Both the position numbers and the translations under genes were made by a program. A stretch of DNA of 64,000 bases from Sinobaca qinghaiensis (GTDB lineage Bacteria; Bacillota; Bacilli; Bacillales; Marinococcaceae): contig NZ_RAPK01000006.1 in NCBI RefSeq assembly GCF_003610495.1, forward strand, positions 304,769-368,768, read 5' to 3'. Positions 18,444 to 27,095 of the stretch are shown here, piece after piece (the stretch's first letter is position 1; each line of letters starts with the position of its first letter). Below the pieces are notes generated by a model. The model did no database searches and was not told the origin of the DNA. It worked only from the letters and a program-made list of their open reading frames with translations.

Positions 18444-19805
18444 ATGCAGACATACGATATTGTGATTGTTGGAGGAGGCCCGGGCGGCTACACGGCTGCG
18501 TCCCGGGCGGCTGCCCTCGGAAAGAAAACAGCGCTGGTGGAGGCGGCTGACCTTGGCGGAACGTGCCTGAACAGGGGATGTATCCCTTCCAAGACATATC
18601 TTCGTCATGCAGAAGCATACAGGGAAGTGCTTCACGCCGGTCAATTCGGCATTGAAACAGGAGAGATCCGCTTTTCCTATGATTCCATGCTGAAGCGGAA
18701 AAACGATGTTATTCAGACGCTGCGCGGGGGCGTGGCGTCTTTAATGAAAGCCGGGAAAATTGATGTAATGGCAGGCTGGGGCACGATTCATCCGGATTTA
18801 ACCGTCAGCGTGGAGAGTGCCGGCACGAAAACCGTCATTCAGGGGAAGAAAATTATTGCTGCGATGGGCTCAACGCCTGCCGTGCCTCCGATTAAAGGTA
18901 TAGAGCAGGCCTCTTATCATACAAGCGATACTATTTTTGATATGGACCGCATGCCGGAGCGTTTGACGATTATCGGGGCCGGCTATATTGGCGTGGAGTT
19001 TGCCAGTATTTATGCCGCATTTGGTGTCGAGGTCACGCTTGTAGAAATGGCCGACCGGATTATTCCGCTTGAAGACAGCGATGCCGGCGATGAACTGAAG
19101 CGGACCCTGCTTGATCAAAACGTAACGATCCTTACGAATACCGCAGTAGAGGAAATAAAAGACGGCACTAATACAGTCATTAATAAAGATGGCAGCCGCT
19201 CTGTTCTGGAAGCGGATGTGCTGCTGATTTCCACGGGAAGGCGTGCCAATCTGCAGGCACTGAAGGAATTGGATCTGGAAAAGGACGGGCCATATGTTAG
19301 AACCAATAAAGCTATGCAGACAAGCCATCCGGATATCTACGCAATAGGGGATCTCGCGGGAGGGTGGCAGCTGGCCCATGCTGCGAGCGCAGAAGGGACT
19401 ATTGCAGCCGAACACGCCTCCGGCAGAACGCCGAATATTAATATGCAGCTGATTCCACGATGCATTTACACGTATCCGGAAGTTGCCTCCGTCGGCTTCA
19501 GCGAAGCAGAGCTGTTAAAAGAAGGACGTGCCTACAAAACGAGCAGAACACCGCTCCGTATAAATGGAAAATCGCTCACCGCAGGCAATACAAAAGGATT
19601 TATGAAGCTTTTTTCTGATGAAAAATACGGGGAAATTCTGGGAGCTGTACTGGTAGGCCCGCACGTAACGGAAATGATAGCCGAACCGGAAGCTTTTATG
19701 CAGCTCGAAGGTACGCTCGAAGAGTGGAAGGCGATGGTTCACCCTCATCCGACGCTTTCGGAAAGTCTGCATGATACAGCAGTTTCTCTTCTGAATAAAC
19801 TATAA
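18444..19805 (+). CDS. lpdA: Dihydrolipoamide dehydrogenase E3
   Basis: A 453-residue FAD disulfide oxidoreductase that re-oxidises the lipoyl group of E2 using NAD+. The FAD motif GGGPGGYTAASRAAALGK is N-terminal, the redox disulfide is Cys41/Cys46 in GTCLNRGCIPSK, the NAD-binding motif is GAGYIGVE, and the catalytic His-Glu pair lies in HPHPTLSE near the C-terminus. It is the last subunit gene of the complex, 12 bp after E2, and is probably dedicated to this complex rather than the housekeeping E3. Confidence 0.93.
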   Translation: MQTYDIVIVGGGPGGYTAASRAAALGKKTALVEAADLGGTCLNRGCIPSKTYLRHAEAYREVLHAGQFGIETGEIRFSYDSMLKRKNDVIQTLRGGVASLMKAGKIDVMAGWGTIHPDLTVSVESAGTKTVIQGKKIIAAMGSTPAVPPIKGIEQASYHTSDTIFDMDRMPERLTIIGAGYIGVEFASIYAAFGVEVTLVEMADRIIPLEDSDAGDELKRTLLDQNVTILTNTAVEEIKDGTNTVINKDGSRSVLEADVLLISTGRRANLQALKELDLEKDGPYVRTNKAMQTSHPDIYAIGDLAGGWQLAHAASAEGTIAAEHASGRTPNINMQLIPRCIYTYPEVASVGFSEAELLKEGRAYKTSRTPLRINGKSLTAGNTKGFMKLFSDEKYGEILGAVLVGPHVTEMIAEPEAFMQLEGTLEEWKAMVHPHPTLSESLHDTAVSLLNKL

Positions 19806-19909
19806 AAGTTTATTTTTGTTTTTTATTAGAACATATGTAACCAGGCAGACCGGACTAATGATATACTGGGAAAAAGTTTATTATGTCTAATAGAAAAAGG
19901 AAGAGAAAG

Positions 19910-20854
19910 ATGCTGAACTGGGAAGAACGCAGAATGATCGTGAAAGCGGCGAAGCTCTACTATGCAGAGGGGTGGACACAGGCTCAGATTGCCAAGAAAA
20001 ACGGTGTATCAAGACCTGTGATATCAAAGCTTTTAAACCGGGCGAAAGAAGAAGGTATTGTAGAAGTATATATTAAAGATAAAACCGTACAGACAGTAGA
20101 GCTCGAACAGAAGCTTGAAAAAAAATACGGGCTGAAAGAAGTTATTGTTACAGCCGGCGCTGGGTATACCCCGGAAATGGTACTGCGCCAGCTCGGCAAA
20201 GCCGGCGCTTCCTACTTATCGAAACGTTTAACAGGAAACAAAAAAATCGGTATCTCCTGGGGGGCATCCGTTCACGCACTGATAACGGAATATCCGTATG
20301 AGCGCAAAGAGCAGGTGCATGTGGTGCCGCTTATTGGAGGAATGGGTAATAATTTTGTGCATCTGCACTCCAATCAGCTGAGCTTTCATTTTGCCCAGAA
20401 GCTTAACACGAGCTGTTCCTACTTATATGCTCCTGCCATGGTGGAGTCCGATGACTTAAAGAACCGGCTCACTGCCTCCAAAGACATAGCGGAAGTATTG
20501 GAAGAGGGAAGGAACGTCGATATAGCGGTCGTTGGAATTGGCAATCCCGTCGTACAGTCGACGATGGAGAAAATGGGCTACATTCACGAAAATGACATTG
20601 CCTCCTTAAAAAAATCACAGGCAGTAGGCGATATTAATTCCAGCTTTTTTGATTCGCTCGGCCATAAAATTGATCATCCATTAAATGACCGCGTTATCGG
20701 TCTGAATTTGGAAGAAATCAACCAGATTCCTGAAGTGGTCGCAATTGTAGAAGGTGCCCATAAAATAAACAGTGTGCATGCCGCTTTAACAGGCGGTTAT
20801 ATTGATGTATTGATTACTGACGACAGCATGGCACAGGCGCTTGCAGAAGAATAA
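19910..20854 (+). CDS. SorC/DeoR-type sugar-binding transcriptional regulator
   Basis: A 314-residue regulator with an N-terminal helix-turn-helix (about residues 17-46, containing TQAQIAKKNGVSRPVISKLL) and a C-terminal sugar-phosphate-binding SorC domain (about 55-314) ending in the family segment ALTGGYIDVLITDD. The ATG at 19910 was chosen because AAAAAGGAAGAG precedes it and family members start with NWEERR; an upstream ATG at 19883 has no clear ribosome site. It lies between the dehydrogenase-complex genes and the PTS genes, and both operons carry the same 33-bp operator. The effector is probably a phosphorylated intermediate of the pathway. Only a -10-like TATACT (19862-19867) is seen upstream, so it may also be read from the first operon. 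Confidence 0.85.
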   Translation: MLNWEERRMIVKAAKLYYAEGWTQAQIAKKNGVSRPVISKLLNRAKEEGIVEVYIKDKTVQTVELEQKLEKKYGLKEVIVTAGAGYTPEMVLRQLGKAGASYLSKRLTGNKKIGISWGASVHALITEYPYERKEQVHVVPLIGGMGNNFVHLHSNQLSFHFAQKLNTSCSYLYAPAMVESDDLKNRLTASKDIAEVLEEGRNVDIAVVGIGNPVVQSTMEKMGYIHENDIASLKKSQAVGDINSSFFDSLGHKIDHPLNDRVIGLNLEEINQIPEVVAIVEGAHKINSVHAALTGGYIDVLITDDSMAQALAEE

Positions 20855-20909
20855 TGCGGTGGCCCGTGCCTGCGGCATAAAGATAATTTTTTTAATTTTC
20901 CAAAAAGGG

Positions 20910-20938
20910 TTGACTTAAAATTGAAAGCGCTTTATTAT
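20910..20938 (+). promoter_or_regulatory. PTS operon promoter with cre in the spacer
   Basis: TTGACT (20910-20915), 17-bp spacer, TATTAT (20933-20938). TGAAAGCGCTTTAT (20922-20935) matches cre at 12 of 14 positions and fills the spacer, so CcpA would block polymerase directly. Confidence 0.75.
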
Positions 20939-20939
20939 A

Positions 20940-20972
20940 TTTACAAACGTAACTAACCATTACAAATGTAAA
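20940..20972 (+). promoter_or_regulatory. 33-bp operator, copy 2 (candidate SorC-type regulator site)
   Basis: It begins TTTACAAACGT, identical over 11 bases to copy 1 at 15074, and ends ACAAATGTAAA. Length and position relative to the -10 box match copy 1. It covers the expected transcription start and ends just before the GAGGTGG ribosome site of the GutM gene. Confidence 0.6.
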
Positions 20973-20984
20973 TGAGGTGGCAGT

Positions 20985-21386
20985 ATGTGGGGAACTTTTA
21001 TTTTCATTTTTGCCGGCATGTGGACGCTGCAGTTTTTAATGACGCAATGGCAGGTGAAGCAGTACAAGGCGAAGGTGAATATGCTCAGCAGCAAAAAGAC
21101 AGGGTTTCTTGGCACCGGCTATTACAAAAAGCGCTTTGGCTTTGGAGCGGTAGCTATTTTAATAAGCGACACAGAAGGATTTATCAAAGAAGCCCACGTG
21201 ATGAGAGGGCTGACCATTTTTGCGAAATTCAAGGAAAAGCCTGAATGGAAAGGGTTGTCTTTGGAGGAATGCCGCTTTTACCAGGGTGGAAAAGAGAAAG
21301 AGCGCTTTGCCGTACAGAATGCGCTCGAACTAATTATTAAAGAAAAGGCAAGCAGAGACAAGGAGGAGAGAGTATGGATTTCTTAA
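20985..21386 (+). CDS. gutM: GutM-family glucitol operon activator-like membrane protein
   Basis: A 133-residue protein of the GutM family, found at the head of glucitol-type PTS operons. It has one N-terminal membrane segment (about 3-20) followed by a cytoplasmic domain with GFGAVAILISD and a conserved EAHVMRG block. In enteric bacteria GutM is described as an activator of the glucitol operon; its biochemical role is poorly known. Its 3' end overlaps the start of the IIC gene by 13 bp. Confidence 0.82.
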   Translation: MWGTFIFIFAGMWTLQFLMTQWQVKQYKAKVNMLSSKKTGFLGTGYYKKRFGFGAVAILISDTEGFIKEAHVMRGLTIFAKFKEKPEWKGLSLEECRFYQGGKEKERFAVQNALELIIKEKASRDKEERVWIS

Positions 21387-21925
21387 TCGCAGTAGCAGAA
21401 GGCTTTATCGGCATGTTTCAGGCCGGCGGGGATACGTTTGTCGGACTCGTTACAGGCATTATTCCGCTTTTAATCTGTTTAATTACCGCTGTTAACGCAC
21501 TCATCAAGTTTATCGGGGAAGAGAGGGTGTTCGCTTTCGCACAGAAATGTACGAAGAACATTATCCTGCGCTATACGATCTTCCCGCTCATGGCCGTTTT
21601 CTTTCTAACCAACCCGATGTGCTACACATTCGGACGGTTCCTGCCGGAGCGCCAGAAGCCGGCTTTCTATGACGCTTCTGTTTCCTTCGTTCACCCTATT
21701 ACCGGGCTTTTCCCGCACGCCAATCCGGCGGAACTATTTGTTTACACTGGAATTGCTGCCGGAATTACGCAGCTTGGATTGTCGCTCGGGCCGCTCGCGA
21801 TTCGTTTTTTCATTGTTGGGATCATTGTAATGCTGCTTCGCGGCATTGTAACGGAGCTTATTTCAAACAGAATGTTCAAAAACAAAGAGCGGGAAGCGGC
21901 AGAAGCACAAGCCGCCTCTTCATAA
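21374..21925 (+). CDS. srlA: PTS glucitol/sorbitol-type transporter subunit IIC
   Basis: A 183-residue membrane subunit with several hydrophobic segments. It carries family features such as the start MDFLIAVAEGFIGMFQAGG and the block FLPERQKPAFYDASVSFVHP. It forms the channel with the membrane part of the IIB protein next door. The start overlaps gutM, with AGGAGAGAG as ribosome site. Sorbitol-family PTS proteins import and phosphorylate linear polyols. Confidence 0.9.
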   Translation: MDFLIAVAEGFIGMFQAGGDTFVGLVTGIIPLLICLITAVNALIKFIGEERVFAFAQKCTKNIILRYTIFPLMAVFFLTNPMCYTFGRFLPERQKPAFYDASVSFVHPITGLFPHANPAELFVYTGIAAGITQLGLSLGPLAIRFFIVGIIVMLLRGIVTELISNRMFKNKEREAAEAQAASS

Positions 21926-21940
21926 GCGGAGGGAAAAATC

Positions 21941-22981
21941 ATGGCAGAGTATAAAGCAGTTAAAGTATCCAAAGGGCCGACAGGATGGGGCAAGGGCTTG
22001 ATTATTCGTCCGTCGGATGAAAAGAAATACGTTATTTCTGTTACCGGCGGCGGCATTCATCCCGTAGCCCAGGAGATAGCAGATAGAACCGGCGCGACAC
22101 CGGTGGACAGCTTCGCCACTTCCGTTCCGAAAGAAGAAATTGCCTGCGCCGTTATTGACTGCGGCGGTACGGCCCGAAGCGGCGTTTACCCGAGAATGGG
22201 GGTAAAAACCGTTAACACATATGGGAATTCACCTTCCGGCCCGCTGATGAAATTTATTAACGAAGACAACTTCGTTTCAGGGGTCGGGGTAAAAAATATT
22301 TCTGATCTGGACGGCTCTGAAGAAGACGCAATAGAAGCAGACAACGAAAAAATAGAGCAGAAAGAATCGCTTCTTAATAAAGACGTTGCCCAGAAAGTAA
22401 AAGAAGACGCCAAGCAGAAGGCAGCTGTTGATCATCCGCGCAAAAAGAACAAAGTCAACTCCATGATTCAAAAGCTCGGCGGCGCGATGGGAAATATCAT
22501 CAGTATTTTTTATCAGGCCGGCCGCGATACGATCGATACCGTTATCAAAAATATTCTTCCTTTTATGGCTTTTGTCAGTACGTTAATTGGAATTATCACA
22601 TTTACAGGAATCGGCGACCTGATCGCAAACTTTGTAACCCCTCTGGCAAGCAGCCTGACGGGTATGCTGATCCTGTCGCTCCTGTGCTCGATTCCGCTTA
22701 TTTCCCCAATGCTTGCGCCGGGGGCCGTTATTGCCCAGGTAGTAGGTGTGCTGATCGGCGTGGAAATCGGACGCGGCAACATCCCGCCGGAAATGGCGCT
22801 GCCTGCATTATTTGCCATTAATCCCCAGGTTGGAACAGACTTCGTTCCTGTAGGCTTAACGCTCGGCGAAGCCGAAACCGAAACCATAGAAGTCGGCGTA
22901 CCGGCTGTGCTGTTTTCCCGCCTGATCACCGGCCCGATTGCTGTAGTAATTGCCTATTTCTTCAGTATTGGAATGTATTAA
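21941..22981 (+). CDS. srlE: PTS glucitol/sorbitol-type transporter subunit IIB(C)
   Basis: A 346-residue two-part protein. The N-terminal IIB domain (about 1-125) contains the phosphorylation cysteine in a loop near [11 protein letters not shown]. An acidic/charged linker follows, then a C-terminal membrane domain (about 190-346) typical of SrlE with [14 protein letters not shown] and [20 protein letters not shown]. It lies 15 bp after IIC. It transfers phosphate from IIA to the incoming polyol. Confidence 0.9.
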   Translation: MAEYKAVKVSKGPTGWGKGLIIRPSDEKKYVISVTGGGIHPVAQEIADRTGATPVDSFATSVPKEEIACAVIDCGGTARSGVYPRMGVKTVNTYGNSPSGPLMKFINEDNFVSGVGVKNISDLDGSEEDAIEADNEKIEQKESLLNKDVAQKVKEDAKQKAAVDHPRKKNKVNSMIQKLGGAMGNIISIFYQAGRDTIDTVIKNILPFMAFVSTLIGIITFTGIGDLIANFVTPLASSLTGMLILSLLCSIPLISPMLAPGAVIAQVVGVLIGVEIGRGNIPPEMALPALFAINPQVGTDFVPVGLTLGEAETETIEVGVPAVLFSRLITGPIAVVIAYFFSIGMY

Positions 22982-23004
22982 TCGAAAATAGGGGAGGAAA
23001 TTAA

Positions 23005-23388
23005 ATGAAGGAGACGGTTACGATGTCTGAGTACTTTAAAGCAAAAGTAGAATATGTAGGAGAAGAAGCGGATCTGATGTGGGAAGAGAAGATGGTCATT
23101 CTCTTTAACAATACGGTTCCCCAGGATTTAAAAGATATTGCGATTGTGCACGACGGGGGAACACTCGCTGCGCCGATTGAAGAAGGCGATGAAATGCTTA
23201 TCGGTGATACTTCTTTTACCCTTCTATTTGTAGGGGACAAAGCCAACGAAACGATGACGGATCTCGGCCATGCGACATTTCATTTCAACGGTTCCGCTTC
23301 GGCTGACCAGCCGGGGACCATCTGCCTGGAAGATAAAGAAATCCCTGTTATTGAGCCCGGAATGATCATTACATTTCGAAAAAAATAA
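23005..23388 (+). CDS. srlB: PTS glucitol/sorbitol-type transporter subunit IIA
   Basis: A 127-residue cytoplasmic IIA subunit carrying phosphate from HPr to IIB. Family features include LFNNTVPQDLKDIAIVHDGG (phosphorylated His in IVH) and the end of the domain, GHATFHFNG. Two starts are possible: ATG 23005 after GGGGAGGA, or ATG 23023 after AAGGAGACG. The first is kept because it has the stronger ribosome site. Confidence 0.9.
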   Translation: MKETVTMSEYFKAKVEYVGEEADLMWEEKMVILFNNTVPQDLKDIAIVHDGGTLAAPIEEGDEMLIGDTSFTLLFVGDKANETMTDLGHATFHFNGSASADQPGTICLEDKEIPVIEPGMIITFRKK

Positions 23389-23412
23389 ATAGAAAATAAG
23401 GAGTGGACAGCA

Positions 23413-24750
23413 ATGCTCGGAACGAATAGAAAGCTGATCGAACTGGAAAAACAGGGAAAATCGATTCGCGTGGGATTAGTCGGTGCCGGCCAGATGGGAC
23501 GGGGAATGATTGCCCAAATTGAGAAAATGAAAGGCATGAAAGTCGTAATCACTGCTGATATCGCTGTGGAAAACGTAGTGAAGGCCTATGAAAATGCCGG
23601 CATTAAAAAAGCAGATCTGGTCGTAACGGATAACAAAAGCAAAGCAGCAGAAGCAGTCCGCTCCGGGTTTGTCGTAGCAACAGCGGATGCTTCGCTTGTA
23701 AGCGGCCTGGCAGACGTGGATGTCGTAGTGGATGCCACGGGCGTTCCAAATGTAGGTGCGGAGATTGCCTGGAAATCGATTACGAACAAAAAGCATATCG
23801 TTATGCTGAACGTAGAAGCAGATATTACGGTAGGGCCTATTTTAAAACAGATGGCCGATGCTGCAGGCGTAGTATATACAGGCTCGGCGGGAGACGAGCC
23901 CGGCGCGATCATGGAGCTGTTTGATTTTTCCGAAGCGCTCGGCTTTGAAACGGTCGCTCTTGGCAAAGGCAAGAACAATCCGCTGAACGTGGAAGCAAAT
24001 CCGGATACGGCGGCCCAGGAAGCCGCAGAGAAGAAGTCGAGTCCGAAAATGCTTGCTTCGTTCCAGGATGGCACAAAAACGATGGTAGAAATGAACGCGG
24101 TAGCCAACGCCACCGGTTTTCTTCCCGATAAGCCCGGCATGCACGGCCTTAAAGGAGAAGTGAAAGATCTCCCGGCTTTTTTTGAAACAAAAGAAAACGG
24201 TGGAAAAGTATCGAAGGAAAAAGTAGTCGAATACATTAATGGCATTGCGCCGGGGGTATTTGCGATTATCCGCTCCGAACAGGAGGAAGTAAACGCAGAG
24301 CTCACCTATCTGAAAATGGGGGACGGCCCAAATTACGTGCTTTACCGCCCATATCACCTGACAAGTCTGGAAACGCCGCTTTCCATCGCGAAAGCCTATC
24401 TGGATCACGTACCAACGATTGCTCCTTACAAAGGACGGATCGCTGAGACGGCAACCGTGGCGAAAAAAGATCTGGCGGAGGGGGATTACCTGGATTCTAT
24501 CGGAGGATTTACAGTGTACGGCACGATATTGACAGCAGAAGATTCCGACGCTATGGAAGCCCTCCCGATCGGATTGGTGGATCGTCACATAAAAATGAGA
24601 AAAGCGGTCAAAAAAGGAGAAATTATCCGTATGAGTGACATTATCCATGAAAGGGACACGACAATCTGGAAGCTGCGTGAACTGCAGAATACGTTCGGCA
24701 CGGTTTCTGCAGAGGATAGTGGTATAATAAAAGAAGCACCGGTAGTATAA
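23413..24750 (+). CDS. DRL-family (DXP reductoisomerase-like) NAD(P)-dependent oxidoreductase with SAF domain
   Basis: A 445-residue oxidoreductase. The N-terminal Rossmann domain has GLVGAGQMGRG (about 22-32). The middle contains VEADITVGP, GDEPGAIMEL and GKGKNNPLN, and the C-terminus is a SAF-type domain (about 345-435, AKKDLAEGDYLDSIGGF). From memory these blocks match the homoserine-dehydrogenase-like family that includes Brucella DRL (type-II DXP reductoisomerase), which converts DXP to MEP with NADPH. Many relatives are only annotated as SAF-domain or putative homoserine dehydrogenase. Here it is the last pathway gene of a glucitol-PTS operon, where a sorbitol-6-phosphate dehydrogenase would normally sit. 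It should therefore oxidise the phosphorylated polyol made by the PTS. Function as MEP oxidase is inference. Confidence 0.78.
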   Translation: MLGTNRKLIELEKQGKSIRVGLVGAGQMGRGMIAQIEKMKGMKVVITADIAVENVVKAYENAGIKKADLVVTDNKSKAAEAVRSGFVVATADASLVSGLADVDVVVDATGVPNVGAEIAWKSITNKKHIVMLNVEADITVGPILKQMADAAGVVYTGSAGDEPGAIMELFDFSEALGFETVALGKGKNNPLNVEANPDTAAQEAAEKKSSPKMLASFQDGTKTMVEMNAVANATGFLPDKPGMHGLKGEVKDLPAFFETKENGGKVSKEKVVEYINGIAPGVFAIIRSEQEEVNAELTYLKMGDGPNYVLYRPYHLTSLETPLSIAKAYLDHVPTIAPYKGRIAETATVAKKDLAEGDYLDSIGGFTVYGTILTAEDSDAMEALPIGLVDRHIKMRKAVKKGEIIRMSDIIHERDTTIWKLRELQNTFGTVSAEDSGIIKEAPVV

Positions 24751-24768
24751 AATAAAGAGGGGATCGTC

Positions 24769-25113
24769 ATGAAAAAGAATATTATGATTGGTGATCTATT
24801 TTGTGAAAGCTGCAAGGAAGAAGTGCCACACCGCATCGAATATGTAAATAACGAAATTTCTACGATAACGTGTGAAGTCTGTGACCGAAACATTCAAATT
24901 AACCGGGATATGATGAAGGAATTTTATGAAGAAATTTATGAGCGTGTGTCTTCAAAGCCTCATCGGATCACGGAAGAATACAAGCAGGATTTAAATCACT
25001 TCATTACGGGGTTTCCATTCCGCATCGTCAGCAAACCATACCGTTTAATTAAAGATATGAACCAGACGCACCAGATTTTAAAAGAACACCGGGAGAAGCA
25101 TCCCCGGCATTAA
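24769..25113 (+). CDS. Small zinc-ribbon protein of unknown function (Bh-type)
   Basis: A 114-residue protein. Two CxxC pairs (CESC near residue 13 and CEVC near 35) form a likely zinc ribbon, followed by a basic helical tail with repeated PHRI/PFRI/PYRL segments. Similar short Bacillaceae proteins are annotated only as Bh protein. It follows the DRL gene by 18 bp with a ribosome site AGAGGGG, so it may be the last gene of the PTS operon. Function is unknown. Confidence 0.65.
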   Translation: MKKNIMIGDLFCESCKEEVPHRIEYVNNEISTITCEVCDRNIQINRDMMKEFYEEIYERVSSKPHRITEEYKQDLNHFITGFPFRIVSKPYRLIKDMNQTHQILKEHREKHPRH

Positions 25114-25123
25114 TAAAATGGGG

Positions 25124-25158
25124 AGCCTTTTTTCTTCTATAGAAAAGAAGGCTTTTTC
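25124..25158 (+). terminator. Terminator ending the PTS operon
   Basis: AGCCTTTTTTCTT (from 25124) pairs with AAGAAGGCT (ending 25153), allowing small mismatches, followed by TTTTTC. Confidence 0.75.
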
Positions 25159-25247
25159 TTTTGTGGAAAAAAGGAACGCCATTCACATACAGGCCCGGAT
25201 AGGTATATAATAAAATAGTGAAAACAAGCAGAAGGAGACGATAACGC

Positions 25248-26516
25248 ATGAGTATGCATAAAAACGAGGAGCGCCTCGAATCGCTTCAGAAAAGCTATGA
25301 ACAGTATAAAAGCCAGAATCTGAATTTAAATATGGCCCGGGGAAAGCCGTGCCCGGAGCAGATGGATCTTTCCAACGGCATGATGGATGTTCTTACGTCA
25401 AAAGACAGCCTGAAAAGCACTGATGGCACTGATCTCCGCAATTACGGCGGACTTGACGGTCTTCCGGAAGCCAAGGAGCTTTTCTCGAAAATTCTGGATG
25501 TAGATACAGATGAAATCGTCATCGGCGGCAACTCCAGCCTGTCTATGATGCATGATTCGATTGCGCAGGCAATGATGCACGGCGTGGCGGGAGGAGAAAT
25601 GCCGTGGGCGAAGCAGGATAAAGTGAAATTTCTCTGTCCCAGCCCTGGATACGACCGCCATTTCGCTATCTGCGAACTTTTTAATATTGAAATGATTATC
25701 GTGGATATGAAAGAAGACGGTCCGGATATGGACCAGGTGGAGAAGCTGGTTCGTGTAGATGAGTCGGTGAAAGGAATCTGGTGCGTGCCGAAATACAGCA
25801 ATCCTACCGGTATTGTTTATTCTGATGAAGTCGTAGAGCGTCTGGCTTCCATGGAAACAAAAGCCGCGGATTTCCGGATTTTCTGGGATAATGCCTATGC
25901 CATTCATCATTTAACCGACGAACCTAAAGAAATCAAAAACCTGCTGGAAGAATGCAAAAAGCAGGGCAGCCCGAACCGGGTGCTGATGTTCAGCTCCACG
26001 TCCAAAGTGACGTTCCCGGGATCAGGCGTTGCGATGCTTGCTGCCAGTCAGGAAAATCTGGATACGTACCGGAAGAATATTTCTTTCCAGACAATAGGAC
26101 CGGACAAGCTCAATCAAAAGCGTCATGTGGAATTCTTTAAAAACGTGGATGGTTTGAAGGCCCATATGAAAAAGCACGCGGAGATTATTGAACCGAAGTT
26201 CCGTGCCGTGATTGAAATCCTCGATCAGCAGCTCGGCGGCAAAGACATCGCTTCCTGGGACCGTCCGGATGGAGGCTATTTCATCAGCCTGGACACCCCG
26301 GAAGGATGCGCAAAGGAAGTAGTAGGTATGGCCTCGGAACTTGGCGTTACATTAACGGGCGCAGGCGCGACGTTCCCCTACAATAACGACCCGAAGGACC
26401 AGAATATCCGTATTGCCCCGACGTTTCCTTCAGAAGCGGAGCTCCGCAAAGCAATTGAGGTTCTCTGTGTCTGCATTGAACTCGCCAGCCTGAAAAAAAC
26501 CGTCCGGGCCTCCTGA
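25248..26516 (+). CDS. Class I aminotransferase, AspAT Ic-like (PF12897 type)
   Basis: A 422-residue PLP enzyme. The N-terminal block NLNMARGKPCPEQMDLS and YGGLDGLPEAKELF are typical of the branch described in Corynebacterium as aspartate aminotransferase. The PLP Schiff-base Lys is in SSTSKVTFPGSGVA, and the nucleotide-like clamp residues WCVPKYSNPTG and WDNAYAIHHL are intact. It probably interconverts aspartate/oxaloacetate with glutamate/2-oxoglutarate; related substrates cannot be excluded. It is monocistronic: a terminator lies on each side and the ATG at 25248 follows AGAAGGAGA. Confidence 0.88.
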   Translation: MSMHKNEERLESLQKSYEQYKSQNLNLNMARGKPCPEQMDLSNGMMDVLTSKDSLKSTDGTDLRNYGGLDGLPEAKELFSKILDVDTDEIVIGGNSSLSMMHDSIAQAMMHGVAGGEMPWAKQDKVKFLCPSPGYDRHFAICELFNIEMIIVDMKEDGPDMDQVEKLVRVDESVKGIWCVPKYSNPTGIVYSDEVVERLASMETKAADFRIFWDNAYAIHHLTDEPKEIKNLLEECKKQGSPNRVLMFSSTSKVTFPGSGVAMLAASQENLDTYRKNISFQTIGPDKLNQKRHVEFFKNVDGLKAHMKKHAEIIEPKFRAVIEILDQQLGGKDIASWDRPDGGYFISLDTPEGCAKEVVGMASELGVTLTGAGATFPYNNDPKDQNIRIAPTFPSEAELRKAIEVLCVCIELASLKKTVRAS

Positions 26517-26655
26517 TCAAAGGAACTGTTCTGTTTCGGAAAGAGCGGTTGCGTTACAAGGTTCTCTGCGTTAAGATAGTAAATATACATGAGCGGTACA
26601 TCTTTTTTGAATTAAATACATGGCAGCAATAAATAGACTAAAGCGCTATTTTATA

Positions 26656-26698
26656 AGCCGGAAAACGAGTAGAACCTACTCGTTTTCTGGCTTTTTTT
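26656..26698 (+). terminator. Strong terminator after aminotransferase
   Basis: A 16-bp stem (GCCGGAAAACGAGTAG with CTACTCGTTTTCTGGC, one mismatch) encloses a 3-nt loop and is followed by seven T. Confidence 0.9.
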
Positions 26699-26786
26699 CG
26701 TCTTTGTGCAAAAAAGAACACGGTTTGGCTTCAGGCAGCCGGGTTTTACCGCTTTTTCAAGGAATAGAGAAGGAGGCACATATAAG

Positions 26787-27011
26787 ATGAACTATATGAT
26801 TGATCACAAGAACAAAATGATTCATAACGGTCGTTTCGCAGGAGACTACTGTGGACTGTCGCAGATTGAAGACAATGATAAAGAGCACGTGAGCACTCAA
26901 AGTACAGTAGATATGCTGGTGAATACAAAAGACTACGAAAAATGTTCATACTGCTGCGGCTCTTTCATTCCGGGATTTATACAGAGCGTAACCGAATCGA
27001 AAACAGAATAA
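26787..27011 (+). CDS. Small cysteine-containing protein of unknown function
   Basis: A 74-residue protein starting MNYMIDHKNKMIHNGRF. The start at 26787 is set by AGAAGGAGG. The C-terminal part has KCSYCCGSF, a CxxCC knuckle that could hold a metal with other ligands. It is flanked by terminators on both sides, so it is a single-gene unit. The family was not recognised with confidence. Confidence 0.65.
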   Translation: MNYMIDHKNKMIHNGRFAGDYCGLSQIEDNDKEHVSTQSTVDMLVNTKDYEKCSYCCGSFIPGFIQSVTESKTE

Positions 27012-27019
27012 AGCATTTT

Positions 27020-27042
27020 GCCGGCCTTCGGCTGGTTTTTTT
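27020..27042 (+). terminator. Short terminator
   Basis: CCGGCC-TTC-GGCTGG hairpin followed by a run of seven T. Confidence 0.8.
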
Positions 27043-27095
27043 GTGGGAAAAAACGGAGGCGGAATTTGTTATAATGAGAAAAAAGGAGGCGGGAG

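Noticed and set aside
23586..24648. Long minus-strand frames (239 and 268 codons) under the DRL gene
   Set aside because: They are shadows produced by the codon bias of the DRL gene, with no ribosome site and no domain.
20985..24750. Simple reading as a sorbitol utilisation operon
   Set aside because: The PTS family fits sorbitol, but no sorbitol-6-phosphate dehydrogenase of the SDR type is present and the last enzyme is of the DRL family. Sorbitol is kept as an alternative only.
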